DNA of 64,000 bases from an uncultured Croceicoccus sp. (GCF_947496385.1 NZ_CANMCP010000004.1:62001-126000); one strand, 5' to 3'; numbered from the stretch's first letter, positions 9,436 through 19,249 are shown. A program made the numbers and translations. Notes: generated by a model from the sequence alone, not told the origin.

Positions 9436-10668
9436 ATGGATCATGCCAATGTCATCATCGTCGGCGGGGGCCATGGCGGCGCCGCGGCGGCGCTCGCGCT
9501 GCGTCAGAACGGTTTTGAGGGGACCATCACGCTGATCGGGCGCGAACAGGAACCGCCCTACGAACGGCCGCCCCTGTCGAAGGAATATCTCGCGCGGGAG
9601 AAGGAATTCGAACGGCTCTATATCCGTCCGCCGTCCTTCTGGGACGACAAGGACGTGACGCTCATGCTGGGCCGCGAGGTGACCGCGATCGATCCGCAGG
9701 CCAAGCGCGTGACCCTCTCCGACGGGAGCGAGATGGGCTACGACCACCTGATCTGGGCGGCGGGCGGCGATGCGCGGCGGCTGTCGTGCGCGGGCGCCGA
9801 GCTTGCCGGGGTGCATTCGGTGCGCAATCGCGCCGATGTGGACCGGATGATGGCGGAAATCGACGCGGGCGCGCGCCGTGCGGTGATCATCGGCGGCGGC
9901 TATATCGGGCTGGAGGCAGCGGCCGTCCTGCGCAAGCTCGGCGTCGAGGTGGTGCTGCTCGAAATGCTGGACCGCGTGCTGGCGCGCGTCGCGGGCGAGG
10001 ATCTGTCCCGCTTCTACGAGGAGGAGCATCGCAAGCACGGCGTCGATCTCCGCCTCGAAGCCGCGGTCGATTGCATCGAGGGCGACGGCGAAAAGCTCAA
10101 CGGCGTGAAAATGGCGGACGGGTCCATCGTGCCCGCCGACATGGTCATCGTCGGCATCGGCATCGTGCCGTGCATCGGCCCGCTCATCGTGGCGGGCGCG
10201 GCGGGGGCGAACGGGGTCGAGGTGGACGAATTCTGCCGCACGAGCCTGCCCGACGTCTACGCCATCGGCGATTGCGCCGCGCATGGCAACGATTTCGCCG
10301 ATGGCGCGGTCATCCGGCTCGAATCGGTGCAGAACGCGAATGACATGGCGACTATCGCGGCCAAAGCGATCTGCGGCGAGGAAAAGCCTTATGAGGCGAC
10401 GCCGTGGTTCTGGTCGAATCAGTACGATCTGAAACTGCAGACGGTCGGCCTGTCGATGAACCACGATCGTACCGTCCTGCGCGGCGATCCGGCGGACCGC
10501 AGCTTTTCCGTGATCTACCTGAAGGACGGGCGGATCATCGCGCTCGATTGCGTGAACAAGATCAAGGATTACGTGCAGGGGCGCAAGCTGGTCGAACGCC
10601 GCGCGGTGATCGACCCCGACCTGCTGGCCGACAATGATGTCGCGCTCAAGGAGATGAAGGCGAGCTGA
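9436..10668 (+). CDS. NAD(P)/FAD-dependent ferredoxin reductase-type oxidoreductase
   Basis: A 410-residue flavoprotein of the rhodocoxin/putidaredoxin reductase group, which passes electrons from NADH to a small [2Fe-2S] ferredoxin. The N-terminal FAD Rossmann motif is [10 protein letters not shown], followed by the conserved [14 protein letters not shown]; the NADH-binding motif is [20 protein letters not shown] at about 150-170; the second FAD motif is [12 protein letters not shown] near 275. The C-terminal domain ([16 protein letters not shown]) is typical. GGGAGAGAGAGGG upstream provides a ribosome-binding site. No ferredoxin or P450 gene is adjacent, so its partner is elsewhere. The 3' end overlaps convergent queG by 23 bp. 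Confidence 0.93.
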   Translation: MDHANVIIVGGGHGGAAAALALRQNGFEGTITLIGREQEPPYERPPLSKEYLAREKEFERLYIRPPSFWDDKDVTLMLGREVTAIDPQAKRVTLSDGSEMGYDHLIWAAGGDARRLSCAGAELAGVHSVRNRADVDRMMAEIDAGARRAVIIGGGYIGLEAAAVLRKLGVEVVLLEMLDRVLARVAGEDLSRFYEEEHRKHGVDLRLEAAVDCIEGDGEKLNGVKMADGSIVPADMVIVGIGIVPCIGPLIVAGAAGANGVEVDEFCRTSLPDVYAIGDCAAHGNDFADGAVIRLESVQNANDMATIAAKAICGEEKPYEATPWFWSNQYDLKLQTVGLSMNHDRTVLRGDPADRSFSVIYLKDGRIIALDCVNKIKDYVQGRKLVERRAVIDPDLLADNDVALKEMKAS

Positions 10669-11746
10669 GTTCCTCCCATGCCCAGCGCGCCGCGTCGGCC
10701 ACCACCGGGTCGGCATCGGCGCGCAGGGCATCGACCTTCGCCAGCAAGGCCGGATCGCCCGAATTTCCCGCCGCGATCAGGCAATTGCGCACGAACCGCC
10801 CTCGCCCGATCCGCTTGATCGGAGAGCCGGAAAACAGCGCCCGGAACCCTGTATCGTCAAGGTCGAGCAGCGCATCGAGCGGGGGCGCGGCCAGTTCGGC
10901 ACGCGGCAGGAAGGCCCGGTTCGCCGCCGCCGCGTCGGCAAAGCTGTTCCACGGACACACGGCGAGACAATCGTCGCAGCCATAGATGCGATTGCCGATG
11001 GCCTTGCGAAATTCGGTCGGGATCGGGCCCTTGTGCTCGATGGTGAGATAGGAAATGCAGCGGCGCGCATCGACCGTGCGGGGCGTTGGAAACGCGTCGG
11101 TCGGACATGCGTCGAGACAGCGGCGACACGATCCGCAATTGTCGGCATGGGCGGCGTCGGGCGCGAAGGGCAGGTTGGTATAGATCGCGCCGAGGAACAG
11201 CCAGCTCCCGTGGCGGCGGCTCACCATGTTGGAATGCTTGCCCTGCCAGCCGATGCCGGCGGCGGCGCCAAGCGGCTTTTCCATGACCGGCGCGGTATCG
11301 ACGAACACCTTCACCTGCGGGTCCGGGTGCCCGTGTTTCGGTGCCTCCGCTACAAGCCACCGCGCCAGCCGTTTCAGCGCCTTTTTCACCGTGTCGTGAT
11401 AATCGCGCCCCTGGGCATAGACCGAGATCCGCCCGGTATCGCCCGCGTCCGCTAGCGCGAGCGGATCGTGCGCGGGCGCGTAGCTCATCCCGAGTGCGAT
11501 GACCCGGCGCGCCTCCGGCCACAAGGCTTGCGGGTCGGCGCGTTGTTCGCGGCGTTCCTCCATCCAGGCCATCGTCGCGTGATGCCCCTCGGCGAGCCAT
11601 TGCGCGAAACGGGCGCTGCGTTCGGGATTGGCGGCGGCATCGGCGATTCCGACGCTGGCAAACCCTTCCTCCGCCGCCTGCGCCAGCAATCGCGTGCGCA
11701 GATCGGCGAGCGTGTCGTTTGGAGGAGGCTTGGCGGGCTCGGTCAT
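10646..11746 (-). CDS. queG: epoxyqueuosine reductase QueG
   Basis: QueG performs the last step of queuosine synthesis, reducing epoxyqueuosine in tRNA anticodons using cobalamin and two [4Fe-4S] clusters. The 366-residue protein carries the DUF1730-type N-terminal half ([51 protein letters not shown]), and two ferredoxin-type clusters: [16 protein letters not shown], and [11 protein letters not shown]. The C-terminal portion has a HEAT-like helical repeat region. The ATG at 11746 fits the family N-terminus; the frame extends a little further upstream. The tail converges with and overlaps the ferredoxin reductase gene. Confidence 0.97.
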   Translation of the reverse strand: MTEPAKPPPNDTLADLRTRLLAQAAEEGFASVGIADAAANPERSARFAQWLAEGHHATMAWMEERREQRADPQALWPEARRVIALGMSYAPAHDPLALADAGDTGRISVYAQGRDYHDTVKKALKRLARWLVAEAPKHGHPDPQVKVFVDTAPVMEKPLGAAAGIGWQGKHSNMVSRRHGSWLFLGAIYTNLPFAPDAAHADNCGSCRRCLDACPTDAFPTPRTVDARRCISYLTIEHKGPIPTEFRKAIGNRIYGCDDCLAVCPWNSFADAAAANRAFLPRAELAAPPLDALLDLDDTGFRALFSGSPIKRIGRGRFVRNCLIAAGNSGDPALLAKVDALRADADPVVADAARWAWEELSSPSSP

Positions 11747-11849
11747 GCGGCCCTCTATGCCGCAATGACGCTGGCGGCGCGACCCCGCAAGACTGCCTCG
11801 GTGCGGAAGGTTCATGGCCGGGTCAGCCGCCGTGCCCTATATTCGACAA

Positions 11850-12338
11850 ATGAAAAACAGTTCACGACGCAGCGTTCTTTCCTGGCTTTCGGCCTGTGCG
11901 GTGGCCCCGTTCGTATCGGCATGCGGGGGCGGCCCGGCCCAGGCGAAGGATTTCCCCGTGTCGATGAGCGAGGACCGCTGGCGCGCGAAGCTGTCCGCCT
12001 CGGAATTCCGCATCCTGCGCAAGGCGGGGACGGAGGGGCCCTATTCCTCGCCGCTGAACGCGGAGAAGCGCGCCGGCACCTATATTTGCGCAGGGTGCGA
12101 CAATCGCCTGTTCTCGAGCGAGACGAAATTCGAAAGCGGCACCGGTTGGCCGAGCTTCTATCGTCCGCTGCCGGGCGGGGTGGGAACGTCCACCGATTAC
12201 AAGATCGGCATGCCCCGGACCGAAGTGCATTGCGCTCGGTGCGGCGGGCATCTCGGCCATGTCTTCAACGACGGGCCCAAGCCGACCGGCAAGCGTTATT
12301 GCATGAACGGCGCGGCGATGGATTTCCGCCCGGCATGA
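11850..12338 (+). CDS. msrB: peptide-methionine (R)-S-oxide reductase MsrB, probable lipoprotein
   Basis: MsrB reduces the R-epimer of methionine sulfoxide in proteins. The 162-residue product has zinc-binding CAGC and CARC pairs, the GTGWPSF motif, HCARCGGHLGHVFNDGP and the catalytic cysteine in RYCMNGAAMDF. The N-terminus (NSSRRSVLSWLSACAVAPFVSACGGG) looks like a twin-arginine-style signal with a lipobox (VSAC), so the enzyme is probably a membrane-anchored periplasmic form rather than cytoplasmic. The ATG at 11850 is preferred over 11814 because it places the signal at the N-terminus. An exported MsrA is encoded at 19287-19967. Confidence 0.95.
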   Translation: MKNSSRRSVLSWLSACAVAPFVSACGGGPAQAKDFPVSMSEDRWRAKLSASEFRILRKAGTEGPYSSPLNAEKRAGTYICAGCDNRLFSSETKFESGTGWPSFYRPLPGGVGTSTDYKIGMPRTEVHCARCGGHLGHVFNDGPKPTGKRYCMNGAAMDFRPA

Positions 12339-12421
12339 TGCGGCGCGAAATTTGCAACCTTTGCCGCCGCCGATCCACTTACCCATTCGACAAGCGTGAA
12401 TTGGCCGTATAGGACAGGGGG

Positions 12422-14344
12422 ATGACTGCCGAACCGGCCACGCCTCTTCTCGATACCGTCGACACGCCTGCTGACCTGCGCAAGCTCAAGCCTGCGCAAA
12501 TGCGCCAACTCGCCGATGAGCTGCGGAGCGAGATGATTGCCGCAGTGGGCCAGACCGGCGGGCATCTGGGCTCCGGGCTCGGCGTGGTCGAGCTTACCGC
12601 GGCGATCCATTATGTGTTCGACACGCCGCGCGACCGGCTGATCTTCGATGTCGGGCATCAGGCCTATCCGCACAAGATCCTGACCGGGCGCCGGGATCGC
12701 ATCCGCACCCTGCGTCAGGGCGGCGGGTTGTCCGGATTTACCAAGCGCAGCGAGAGCGAATACGACCCGTTCGGCGCCGCGCATTCGAGCACGTCGATCT
12801 CCGCCGCGCTGGGCTTTGCCACCGCGAACAGGATTTCGGGCGCGCCGGGCAAGGCGATCGCCGTCATCGGCGATGGCGCGATGAGCGCGGGCATGGCCTA
12901 CGAGGCGATGAACAATGCGGAGGCGGCGGGCAATCGCCTGGTCGTCATCCTCAACGACAATGACATGTCCATCGCACCACCCGTCGGCGGCTTGTCGAGC
13001 TATCTGGCCCGGCTGGTGTCGAGCGGGCGCTTCCTCGGCTTTCGCGAACTGGCGCGCCGGTTCGCGCGCAAATTGCCCCGCCCATTGCAGAACGCGGCGC
13101 GCAAGACCGACGAATACGCGCGCGGCATGGCGATGGGCGGCACATTGTTCGAGGAGCTGGGCTTCTATTACGTCGGGCCGATCGACGGGCACGACATGGA
13201 CGCGCTCATCCCCGTGCTCGAAAACGTGCGCGACGCGGGCGAGGGGCCGTGCCTCGTCCATGTCGTCACGCAGAAGGGCAAGGGATACGGCCCGGCCGAA
13301 AAATCCGCCGACAAATACCACGGCGTGCAGAAATTCGACGTCGTCACCGGCGAACAGAAGAAATCCGCCGGCGGTCCGCCCAGCTATACCAACATCTTTG
13401 CCAAGGCGCTGATCGCCGAGGCGGAGAGCGACAACCGCATCTGCGCCATCACCGCCGCGATGCCGTCGGGCACCGGGCTGGACAAGTTCGCGGAGAAATT
13501 TCCCGAGCGCAGCTTTGACGTGGGCATCGCCGAGCAGCATGCGGTGACCTTCGCCGCGGGCCTCGCGGCGCAGGGGATGCGCCCGTTCTGCGCGATCTAT
13601 TCGACCTTCCTGCAACGCGCCTACGACCAGGTCGTGCACGATGTCGCGATACAGAATCTGCCGGTGCGCTTTGCCATCGACCGGGCGGGACTCGTCGGGG
13701 CGGACGGGGCGACCCATGCGGGCAGCTTCGACGTGACCTATCTCGCCTCGCTCCCCAACATGGTGGTGATGGCCGCCGCGGACGAGGTCGAACTGACCCA
13801 CATGGTTCACACCGCCGCGCAATATGACGACGGGCCGATCGCCTTTCGCTATCCGCGCGGTTCGGGCGTGGGGCTGGACCTGCCCGAGGTGCCGGAGCGG
13901 CTCGAAATCGGGAAGGGTCGCATCGTGCGCGAAGGGTCGAAGGTCGCGATCCTGTCGCTGGGCACCCGTCTCGGTGAAGCGCGCAAGGCGGCGGACGAGC
14001 TGGAAGCGAAGGGGCTTTCGACCACCATCGCCGACATGCGCTTTGCCAAGCCGCTGGACGAGGATCTCATCCGCAAGCTGATCGCCTCCCACGAAGTGGT
14101 CGTCACGGTCGAGGAAGGCAGCATTGGCGGGCTGGGCGCGCATGTGCTCACCATGGCGAGCGACGAGGGGCTGACCGATGGCGGGCTGAAGATCCGGACG
14201 ATGCGCCTGCCCGACGCGTTCCTCGACCATGATGCGCCGGACAGGCAGTATGACATCGCCGGGCTGAACGCGCCGCAGATCGTCGACACGGTGCTGAAGG
14301 CGCTGCGCCACAACAGCGCCGGCATCGCGGAAGCCAGCGCGTAG
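12422..14344 (+). CDS. dxs: 1-deoxy-D-xylulose-5-phosphate synthase
   Basis: DXS condenses pyruvate and glyceraldehyde-3-phosphate, the entry step of the MEP isoprenoid pathway, and also feeds thiamine and pyridoxal synthesis. The 640-residue protein shows the TPP-binding motif [17 protein letters not shown]...NDNDMSI, the catalytic His in [13 protein letters not shown], the transketolase pyrimidine-binding domain with [13 protein letters not shown], and [18 protein letters not shown]. Length is normal. CAGGGGG lies immediately before the start. The stop codon abuts an inverted repeat shared with the convergent NnrU-type gene. Confidence 0.98.
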   Translation: MTAEPATPLLDTVDTPADLRKLKPAQMRQLADELRSEMIAAVGQTGGHLGSGLGVVELTAAIHYVFDTPRDRLIFDVGHQAYPHKILTGRRDRIRTLRQGGGLSGFTKRSESEYDPFGAAHSSTSISAALGFATANRISGAPGKAIAVIGDGAMSAGMAYEAMNNAEAAGNRLVVILNDNDMSIAPPVGGLSSYLARLVSSGRFLGFRELARRFARKLPRPLQNAARKTDEYARGMAMGGTLFEELGFYYVGPIDGHDMDALIPVLENVRDAGEGPCLVHVVTQKGKGYGPAEKSADKYHGVQKFDVVTGEQKKSAGGPPSYTNIFAKALIAEAESDNRICAITAAMPSGTGLDKFAEKFPERSFDVGIAEQHAVTFAAGLAAQGMRPFCAIYSTFLQRAYDQVVHDVAIQNLPVRFAIDRAGLVGADGATHAGSFDVTYLASLPNMVVMAAADEVELTHMVHTAAQYDDGPIAFRYPRGSGVGLDLPEVPERLEIGKGRIVREGSKVAILSLGTRLGEARKAADELEAKGLSTTIADMRFAKPLDEDLIRKLIASHEVVVTVEEGSIGGLGAHVLTMASDEGLTDGGLKIRTMRLPDAFLDHDAPDRQYDIAGLNAPQIVDTVLKALRHNSAGIAEASA

Positions 14345-14385
14345 GCGGCCCTCTCCCGCGTTAAAGCGAGAGCATTACGGCCGCC
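14344..14385. terminator. inverted repeat between convergent dxs and NnrU-type gene, possible bidirectional terminator
   Basis: GGCGGCC (14344-14350) pairs perfectly with GGCCGCC (14379-14385). CTCTC next to the left arm can pair with GAGAG inside, extending the stem. It exactly fills the 41 bp between the two convergent stop codons. There is no U-run on either side, so an intrinsic terminator is only a possibility. Confidence 0.4.
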
Positions 14386-15066
14386 TCATAACCAGCGCCA
14401 TAGCCCGGCGGGAATCCCGCCGATCGGCCCGTGCGCCCAGGTAATCGCGAGCCAGAGCACCGCCGCCCCCGCCCAGAACGGCCAGCGCACCGAACCCAGC
14501 CGCGATAGCCGGGGCCAGAAGGTCGTGCGCGCGCGCCAAGCCGCCCATGTCTTGCCCATGTGGCGCGCCTTGCGCCCGTCCTGAAGCGCGGAGCCGGCGA
14601 GGGCGAGAAACCCGAGTGCGCCCGCAAGGACAAGCGTGCGCGGATTGGGCGCGACCACGATATGCGCCGCGGCCCACAGGGCGATGCCCCACATCATCGG
14701 GTGGCGCGTGACGGCAAAGATGCCGGTCGCCTCGCGCGCCTGCGCCACGGCTTCCGCCTCCGGGTGCGGGAGGGCCGGATTGCGCACCACGCTGCCGAGG
14801 AGGAAGACCAGCGCCAGCAGCGTCAGGACGCTTCCCGCAAGCCAGCTCGCGATATGCCATCCGTCCCACAGCATCGGCGCGGCGGGCGCATGACGGAACG
14901 CGCGCACCATCCAGCCCAGCGTGACGAGCGCGATGAGCGAGTAGGCGATGGCAAAGCCGCGCTCCCCCAGCCACCCGGCCACAAGCGGGCGGAGCGGGCC
15001 GGAGAGCAGGATATGCGTGCCCACGAACACGATCGCGGCGGAGAGCAGGAGGGAAATATCGGTCAT
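14386..15066 (-). CDS. NnrU family membrane protein
   Basis: A 226-residue multi-pass membrane protein of the NnrU family (MTDISLLLSAAIVFVGTHILLSG..., TRHPMMWGIALWAAAHI). The family is named from denitrifiers but is widespread; the RHPMMWG-type motif is shared with isoprenylcysteine-methyltransferase-like membrane proteins such as MddA. Sphingomonads without denitrification carry it, and a carotenoid-isomerase-like role (Z-ISO relatives) is known for plant homologues; its job here is not established. The ATG at 15066 was chosen because the frame upstream runs through a terminator hairpin. Confidence 0.85.
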   Translation of the reverse strand: MTDISLLLSAAIVFVGTHILLSGPLRPLVAGWLGERGFAIAYSLIALVTLGWMVRAFRHAPAAPMLWDGWHIASWLAGSVLTLLALVFLLGSVVRNPALPHPEAEAVAQAREATGIFAVTRHPMMWGIALWAAAHIVVAPNPRTLVLAGALGFLALAGSALQDGRKARHMGKTWAAWRARTTFWPRLSRLGSVRWPFWAGAAVLWLAITWAHGPIGGIPAGLWRWL

Positions 15067-15081
15067 GGCCGGTCCTTGTAG

Positions 15082-15118
15082 CAAAACGCCCCCCGGCGCG
15101 CGGGGCGGCGGGGGGCGT
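15082..15118 (-). terminator. intrinsic terminator after POT transporter gene
   Basis: ACGCCCCCCG (15086-15095) and CGGGGGGCGT (15109-15118) form a perfect 10-bp stem with a 13-nt loop. Read on the minus strand, the right-hand end of the stem is followed by TTTTGC, so it suits termination of the leftward transporter transcript, whose stop codon is 24 bp upstream. Confidence 0.8.
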
Positions 15119-15142
15119 CGTGTTACGGCATGGCGGCCGGGC

Positions 15143-16711
15143 CTAGCTGGGCCGGGTTTCGGGGTGAACCCCGGCGGCCTGCTGCTCGCCGACTTCGGCC
15201 TGACCCAGAAGGTCGTCGCCGACATTGTTATCGGCCAGCGTGTCGAGGTGCATCAGCTTCTTGATCAGCGGCGAAATCACCAGCACGACCACGCCGACGC
15301 CGATGGAGATCCAGCCGATCTGGCTGTAGACGCCCATCACCGTTTCGCGCGCCGCACCTTCGCCGCTCGCCGCCTCGGACCCGGTCGCCGCCGCGATCAG
15401 GCCGGCCACGAAATTGCCGGTCGCCGATGCGAAGAACCAGGTCCCCATGATGAGCGAGGCCATGTGCGCTGGGGCCAGCCGGTTCATCGCCGACAGACCG
15501 ACCGGCGACAGGCAAAGCTCACCCGTGGTGTGCAGCAGGTAGATGAGGAAGATGAACAGGACCGGCACCAGTGCCGGCCCCGCCGCCGCCGCACCCGCGA
15601 CCAGCACGAGGAAACCCGCGCCCAGCTGCAACAGCGCCAGGCCGAACTTCGCCGGGGCCGAAGGTTCGAGCCCCTTGCGCCCGAGCAGCGTCCACAGCCC
15701 TGCGAACACCGGGCCGAGCAGCACGATATAGATCGCGTTGATCGACTGGAACATGGAGGCCGGAACGCCGCCGCGATCGACATGGCGGTCGGTGAACAGG
15801 TTGAGCGAGGAGCCCGCCTGCTCGAACAGGGCCCAGAACAGGATCGACCCGATGATGAGGAACATCGCGGCAAAGATCCTTTCGCGGTCGTGCCGCTCCA
15901 GCTTCGTCACCGCCACGATCAGCACGTAGCCCACGAGGATGACGCCCGCCACCATGAGCAGCCAGCCGACCATTTCCTGATACTGGATCAGCGCCCACAG
16001 GACCGCGATGCCCGCGACCGAAACGGCGTAGATGGTGAGCTCGCGCGCCTTCGACAGGGCGATCGGCGGTTCGCCGCGGCCCAGCAGCAGGGGGCGGAAA
16101 ATGGTGAACACGATGAGGCCGGCCAGCATGCCGACACCCGCCGCGCCAAAGCCATAGGCCCAGCCATAGGTCTGCCCGAGATAGCCGCAGAGCAGCGAAC
16201 CGAACGCTGCGCCGAGGTTAATGCCGACGTAGAAGATCGTGTACGCGCCATCGCGGCGCACGTCGGTGCGGGGGTACAGCTGCCCCACCATGACCGAGAT
16301 GTTCGCCTTCAGAAAGCCGGTGCCCATGATGATGAAGCTGAGCGCGAGCCAGAAGATGTTGATCGTCGCATCGTCCTGGCCGCCGGTCCCCTCGAATGCC
16401 ATCAGGAAATGCCCGAAGGTCAGCAGCATCGCCCCGAACGCGGTCGCCTTGCGCTGCCCGATATATTTGTCGGCGAGATAGCCGCCCAGAACCGGGGTGA
16501 TGTAGACGAGCGCGGTATAGGCGCCGTAGATGACGCCGGACTGGCTGTCGGAAAAGAGCCAGTGCTGGGTCAGGTAGAAAATGAGCAGGGCGCGCATTCC
16601 GTAATAGGAAAAACGCTCCCACATCTCGGCGAAGAACAGCACGAAAAGGCCTTTGGGATGGCCGAGAAACGTGCCGGCTGCGTCGCCGTCCTGCGCGTAT
16701 TGGGTCGCCAT
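15143..16711 (-). CDS. proton-dependent oligopeptide (POT) family transporter
   Basis: A 522-residue major-facilitator protein of the PTR2/POT family, which imports di- and tripeptides with protons. The N-terminus bears the family signature FFAEMWERFSYYGMRALL (ExxERFxYYG), followed by the TM2-3 motif GGYLADKYIGQRKATAFGA. Twelve to fourteen hydrophobic segments follow, with the second POT signature region FMIMGTGFLKAN-like (IIMGTGFLKANISVMVGQLY). The C-terminal tail after the last span is hydrophilic. It is monocistronic, with its own terminator, and is divergent from the GntR regulator. Confidence 0.95.
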   Translation of the reverse strand: MATQYAQDGDAAGTFLGHPKGLFVLFFAEMWERFSYYGMRALLIFYLTQHWLFSDSQSGVIYGAYTALVYITPVLGGYLADKYIGQRKATAFGAMLLTFGHFLMAFEGTGGQDDATINIFWLALSFIIMGTGFLKANISVMVGQLYPRTDVRRDGAYTIFYVGINLGAAFGSLLCGYLGQTYGWAYGFGAAGVGMLAGLIVFTIFRPLLLGRGEPPIALSKARELTIYAVSVAGIAVLWALIQYQEMVGWLLMVAGVILVGYVLIVAVTKLERHDRERIFAAMFLIIGSILFWALFEQAGSSLNLFTDRHVDRGGVPASMFQSINAIYIVLLGPVFAGLWTLLGRKGLEPSAPAKFGLALLQLGAGFLVLVAGAAAAGPALVPVLFIFLIYLLHTTGELCLSPVGLSAMNRLAPAHMASLIMGTWFFASATGNFVAGLIAAATGSEAASGEGAARETVMGVYSQIGWISIGVGVVVLVISPLIKKLMHLDTLADNNVGDDLLGQAEVGEQQAAGVHPETRPS

Positions 16712-16845
16712 GAGCGATCGATCCCCCGATTATATTTTCACAAGCGCGCGACCCTAAAGCATATTGCGTTGATGTGAAGCGCATTTGTTTCGTCCGAAAC
16801 CGGGTTGATCGCGAAGCCGCAGCGCACGAAGCGTCACCTGCGCAA

Positions 16846-16875
16846 TTGACCGACTCGCTGTGTTATGGCACTATA
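16846..16875 (+). promoter_or_regulatory. putative promoter of the GntR regulator
   Basis: TTGACC (16846-16851) and ACTATA (16870-16875) are 18 bp apart. The segment GTGTTATGGCACTATACCAC overlapping the -10 is an imperfect inverted repeat of the GTGT...TACAC style used by short GntR proteins for autoregulation. A start site 6-8 bp after the -10 would fall at the ATG at 16881, implying a leaderless mRNA. Confidence 0.4.
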
Positions 16876-16880
16876 CCACC

Positions 16881-17306
16881 ATGCCCGATCGAGCCGCCAC
16901 GACCGCAAACCGCCCCGCCGGTACCCGGTCCGTGGCGCCCTTGCCGGGTGCGGGGGCCGGCATGGCAAAGCCTGTTTACATGCGCCTGCGCGAAATCATC
17001 GCGGCCGCCATTATCGACGGGACGTTCTGCGAGGGGGAGATGCTGCCATCGGTGCGCGCTTTCGCCGCGGATCAGGGCGCCAACCCGCTCACCGTCGCCA
17101 AGGCCTATCAGCAGTTTCAGGACGACGGCCTGATCGAGGTGCAGCGCGGCATCGGTATTCGCGTGCTCGAAGGCGCGCGGCAACGGTTGAAGCAGGCCGA
17201 ACGCCGTCAGTTCCTGAACACCGAATGGCCGGATATCGCCGCGCGGATGCGGTTGCTCGACATCGATATTGCGGATCTTACCGCATCCGACGCCTTTGCG
17301 GATTGA
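16881..17306 (+). CDS. short GntR-family transcriptional regulator (YtrA-like)
   Basis: A 141-residue protein with one winged-helix GntR DNA-binding domain (KPVYMRLREIIAAAIIDGTF; MLPSVRAFAADQGANPLTVAKAYQQFQDDGLIE) and only a short helical tail, the size and layout of the YtrA subgroup, which lacks a large ligand-binding domain. A second possible start is the ATG at 16962 (MAKPVYM), preceded by a G-rich ribosome-binding-like sequence; the first 27 residues are poorly conserved in character. These regulators often control adjacent transporters; the divergent POT gene is a candidate target. Confidence 0.88.
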   Translation: MPDRAATTANRPAGTRSVAPLPGAGAGMAKPVYMRLREIIAAAIIDGTFCEGEMLPSVRAFAADQGANPLTVAKAYQQFQDDGLIEVQRGIGIRVLEGARQRLKQAERRQFLNTEWPDIAARMRLLDIDIADLTASDAFAD

Positions 17307-17329
17307 TATTGCCGGATCTATGGAAGTAA

Positions 17330-17357
17330 GGGCATTTCTGTTCTAGGTAGAAATCCC
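17330..17357. repeat. hairpin between GntR regulator and ihfB
   Basis: GGG-c-ATTTCT (17330-17339) pairs with AGAAAT-CCC (17349-17357) around a 9-nt loop, with one bulged C. It lies 24 bp after the GntR stop. A second small hairpin, GGATC-tttc-GATCC, is at 17375-17388. No U-tract follows either, so they may be RNA structures or protein sites rather than intrinsic terminators. Confidence 0.4.
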
Positions 17358-17471
17358 TAGGAGCAGGACATTCAGGATCTTTCGATCCATTCGCCATGGT
17401 GGGGGGGCTCCACGTGCCATGACACAAATCGAATCTCGCGGGTCGCGCACAAACCATACCCAAGGAATACG

Positions 17472-17756
17472 ATGATACGGTCCGAACTTGTTCAAGAACT
17501 AAGCGCCGAGAATCCGGAGCTTCGTCCCGACGAAGTCGATGCGATCGTGACCGTGTTCTTCGACGCCATCAGCGATCAGCTGGCCAAGGACGGGCGGGTC
17601 GAACTGCGCGGGTTCGGCGCCTTCTCCACGCGGCAGCGCGAGGGCCGCACGGGGCGCAATCCGCGCACCGGCGAAGCGGTGGACGTGCCGGCGAAGCGGG
17701 TCCCCTATTTCAAGCCGGGCAAGGAAATGCGCGAGCGTCTCAACGACGCCGATTGA
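17472..17756 (+). CDS. ihfB: integration host factor subunit beta
   Basis: A 94-residue HU/IHF-fold DNA-bending protein. [26 protein letters not shown] and [29 protein letters not shown] carry the beta-arm, with the DNA-intercalating proline in GRNPRTG; the ending [15 protein letters not shown] is typical of IHF-beta rather than HU. IHF bends DNA at sigma-54 promoters, recombination sites and origins, so it could assist the sigma-54 promoters in this window, although no site was assigned. AAGGAA precedes the start. Confidence 0.93.
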   Translation: MIRSELVQELSAENPELRPDEVDAIVTVFFDAISDQLAKDGRVELRGFGAFSTRQREGRTGRNPRTGEAVDVPAKRVPYFKPGKEMRERLNDAD

Positions 17757-17904
17757 CGCGGGCCAGACCCCGGAATTGCCGTAGGGCGCGCGTGTTCCCG
17801 ATGATCCGGCCTCGCCCGTTGTCCGCGAAAAGAGCCCGATACACGCATCCGAAGTCGCCGATTGCGGCGCGGCTGGCGGGCGGCTAACACGGGGCGCGCA
17901 GCGT

Positions 17905-17989
17905 GCGGGCGTGGCGGAATGGTAGACGCCGGGGACTTAAAATCCCCTGAGCTTTGCTCGTGCGGGTTCGAGTCCCGCCGCCCGCACCA
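17905..17989 (+). tRNA. tRNA-Leu (anticodon UAA)
   Basis: An 85-nt cloverleaf. The acceptor stem GCGGGCG (17905-17911) pairs with CGCCCGC (17979-17985), followed by discriminator A and an encoded CCA. The anticodon arm GGGGA-CTTAAAA-TCCCC gives UAA at 17938-17940. A class II variable arm (about 17948-17960) and the T arm GCGGG-TTCGAGT-CCCGC follow. It reads the rare leucine codon UUA. Confidence 0.97.
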
Positions 17990-18137
17990 TGTGCATCCAG
18001 GACCCGGTTCCGGACCGATCTTTAGGATTTGCAAACGCCTCCTTAACCAATTCCCCTTACCCCCGATGGAGGATGGGTTTCGCTCTTCGGTGCGATGAGC
18101 CTGTCGACCGGGGCGCGAACAGGGGCAATGCGAAACC

Positions 18138-18772
18138 ATGCAGCAGACGAACAGCTTTACCCGGCCCGCCCCCTTCGACGGCGGCGGGGACGGCCGGACC
18201 ACGATCATCCGCTTTGCCAAGCTTGTTGGTGAGGGCGGCGAATTTCCCTGCGTCCTGCGCGAAGTGGGGAGGACCGGCTTCGGGTGCGGCTGTTCGGGCC
18301 CTTGCCGATGCGCGTATCGCCGATGGAACTGGCGTTCGGCGACGGGGAGACGATCGCCGTCATGCTGATCTGGCAACGCGGGACCGAAGCGGGGTTTCGC
18401 CTTTGCTAGCAGGCCGACCGGCAGAGGTTGCTGTGTCCGCAGGGGCCTTATGAAAAACGTGCGATCCGCGTCGCCGTCGCGGTTCCGAGCCATGTCCATG
18501 CGCTCAGCGGGACGCACGATGTTACCATCCGCAATCTCTCGCACGAGGGGGCCTGCATCCTATGCGCCGCCCATTTCGCGATCGATCAGCGGCTCAAACT
18601 CGCCATTCCCGAACTGGGCGATGTCGTCGCGACCGTACGCTGGAGCAAACAAAGGGAATATGGCCTCGCCTTCGTGGAGACTTTCCGTTTCGAGGCGATG
18701 GCGCGCGCCGTGCGCGTGATGCAACAACAGGCAGGCGGAGACGCGGGCGAAAATTACGGCGAAGACGCGTAG
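18138..18772 (+). pseudogene. tandem PilZ-domain protein, broken by frameshift and stop
   Basis: Read through, this encodes two PilZ-like domains of a c-di-GMP-responsive protein. The first half (TTIIRFAKLVGEGGEFPCVLREVGRTGF) is in one frame up to about 18280, then continues as RVRLFGPLPMRVSPMELAFGDG...WQRGTEAGFR in another frame, consistent with loss of one base. A TAG at 18407-18409 (CAG in an intact gene) then interrupts that frame. The second domain follows in the same frame with KRAIRV (a K in place of the first R of RxxxR) and NLSHEGA, ending VRVMQQQAG. The second half alone (about 18428-18772) could still be made as a single PilZ domain from a TTG or other weak start. Sequencing error at the frameshift cannot be excluded. 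Confidence 0.7.
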
Positions 18773-18775
18773 CGC

Positions 18776-19249
18776 CTAGTTACAGGCCGCGCAGGTCCCG
18801 CGCAGCTCGACAACCGGGCGCACATCGGAAAAACCCGCCTTGTCCGCCGCCTCGCGAAGCGAATGAGTCAGCCGGTCGTCATCGACATGCTCGGCCCGCC
18901 CGCAATGATCGCAGATCAGGAAGATGCAATCGTGCCGGCAACCGGGATGGCTGTTCACCAGATAGGCATTGGCGCTTTCAATCCGATTCGCCAGATTGGT
19001 TCGTACGAACAGGTCGAGAATGCGATACACGCTATTGGCCGCGACGCGCCGCCCCTCCGATGCGGAGAGTGTTTCCGCGATGTCGTAAGCCGATGCCGGC
19101 GCATCGCGATTCGCCAGCGCGTCGAACACCCGCGCGCGCATGTCGGTCCATTGTTCGCCCGCGTCGGTCAGCACGCCGCGCGCCTCGGTCACGAGGGCGG
19201 TTCCATGGTGTTCGACATGCGCGTGGGAGGAGCAGGACATGCCCTTCAT
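18776..19249 (-). CDS. zur: Fur-family zinc uptake regulator (Zur)
   Basis: A 157-residue Fur-superfamily repressor. The N-terminal winged helix (TDMRARVFDALANRDAPASAYDIAETLS, ANSVYRILDLFVRTNLANRIESANAYLVN) is followed by the dimerisation/metal domain HDCIFLICDHCGRAEHVDDD, with the structural zinc pairs CDHC and CAAC at the C-terminus. The short HPGCRHDCIFLIC context, the missing HHDH-type Fur iron site and the CxxC...CxxC layout fit Zur, the regulator of zinc homeostasis. The start at 19249 could instead be the ATG at 19240 (MSCSSHAH). It follows msrA on the same strand. Confidence 0.88.
   Translation of the reverse strand: MKGMSCSSHAHVEHHGTALVTEARGVLTDAGEQWTDMRARVFDALANRDAPASAYDIAETLSASEGRRVAANSVYRILDLFVRTNLANRIESANAYLVNSHPGCRHDCIFLICDHCGRAEHVDDDRLTHSLREAADKAGFSDVRPVVELRGTCAACN

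Noticed and set aside
12296-14311. Long leftward frame antisense to dxs
   Set aside because: A shadow of the dxs third-codon-position bias; no domain and no ribosome-binding site.
14948-16777. Long rightward frame antisense to the POT transporter
   Set aside because: The Arg/His/Asp/Gln-rich translation is typical of an antisense shadow; the transporter on the other strand is well supported.
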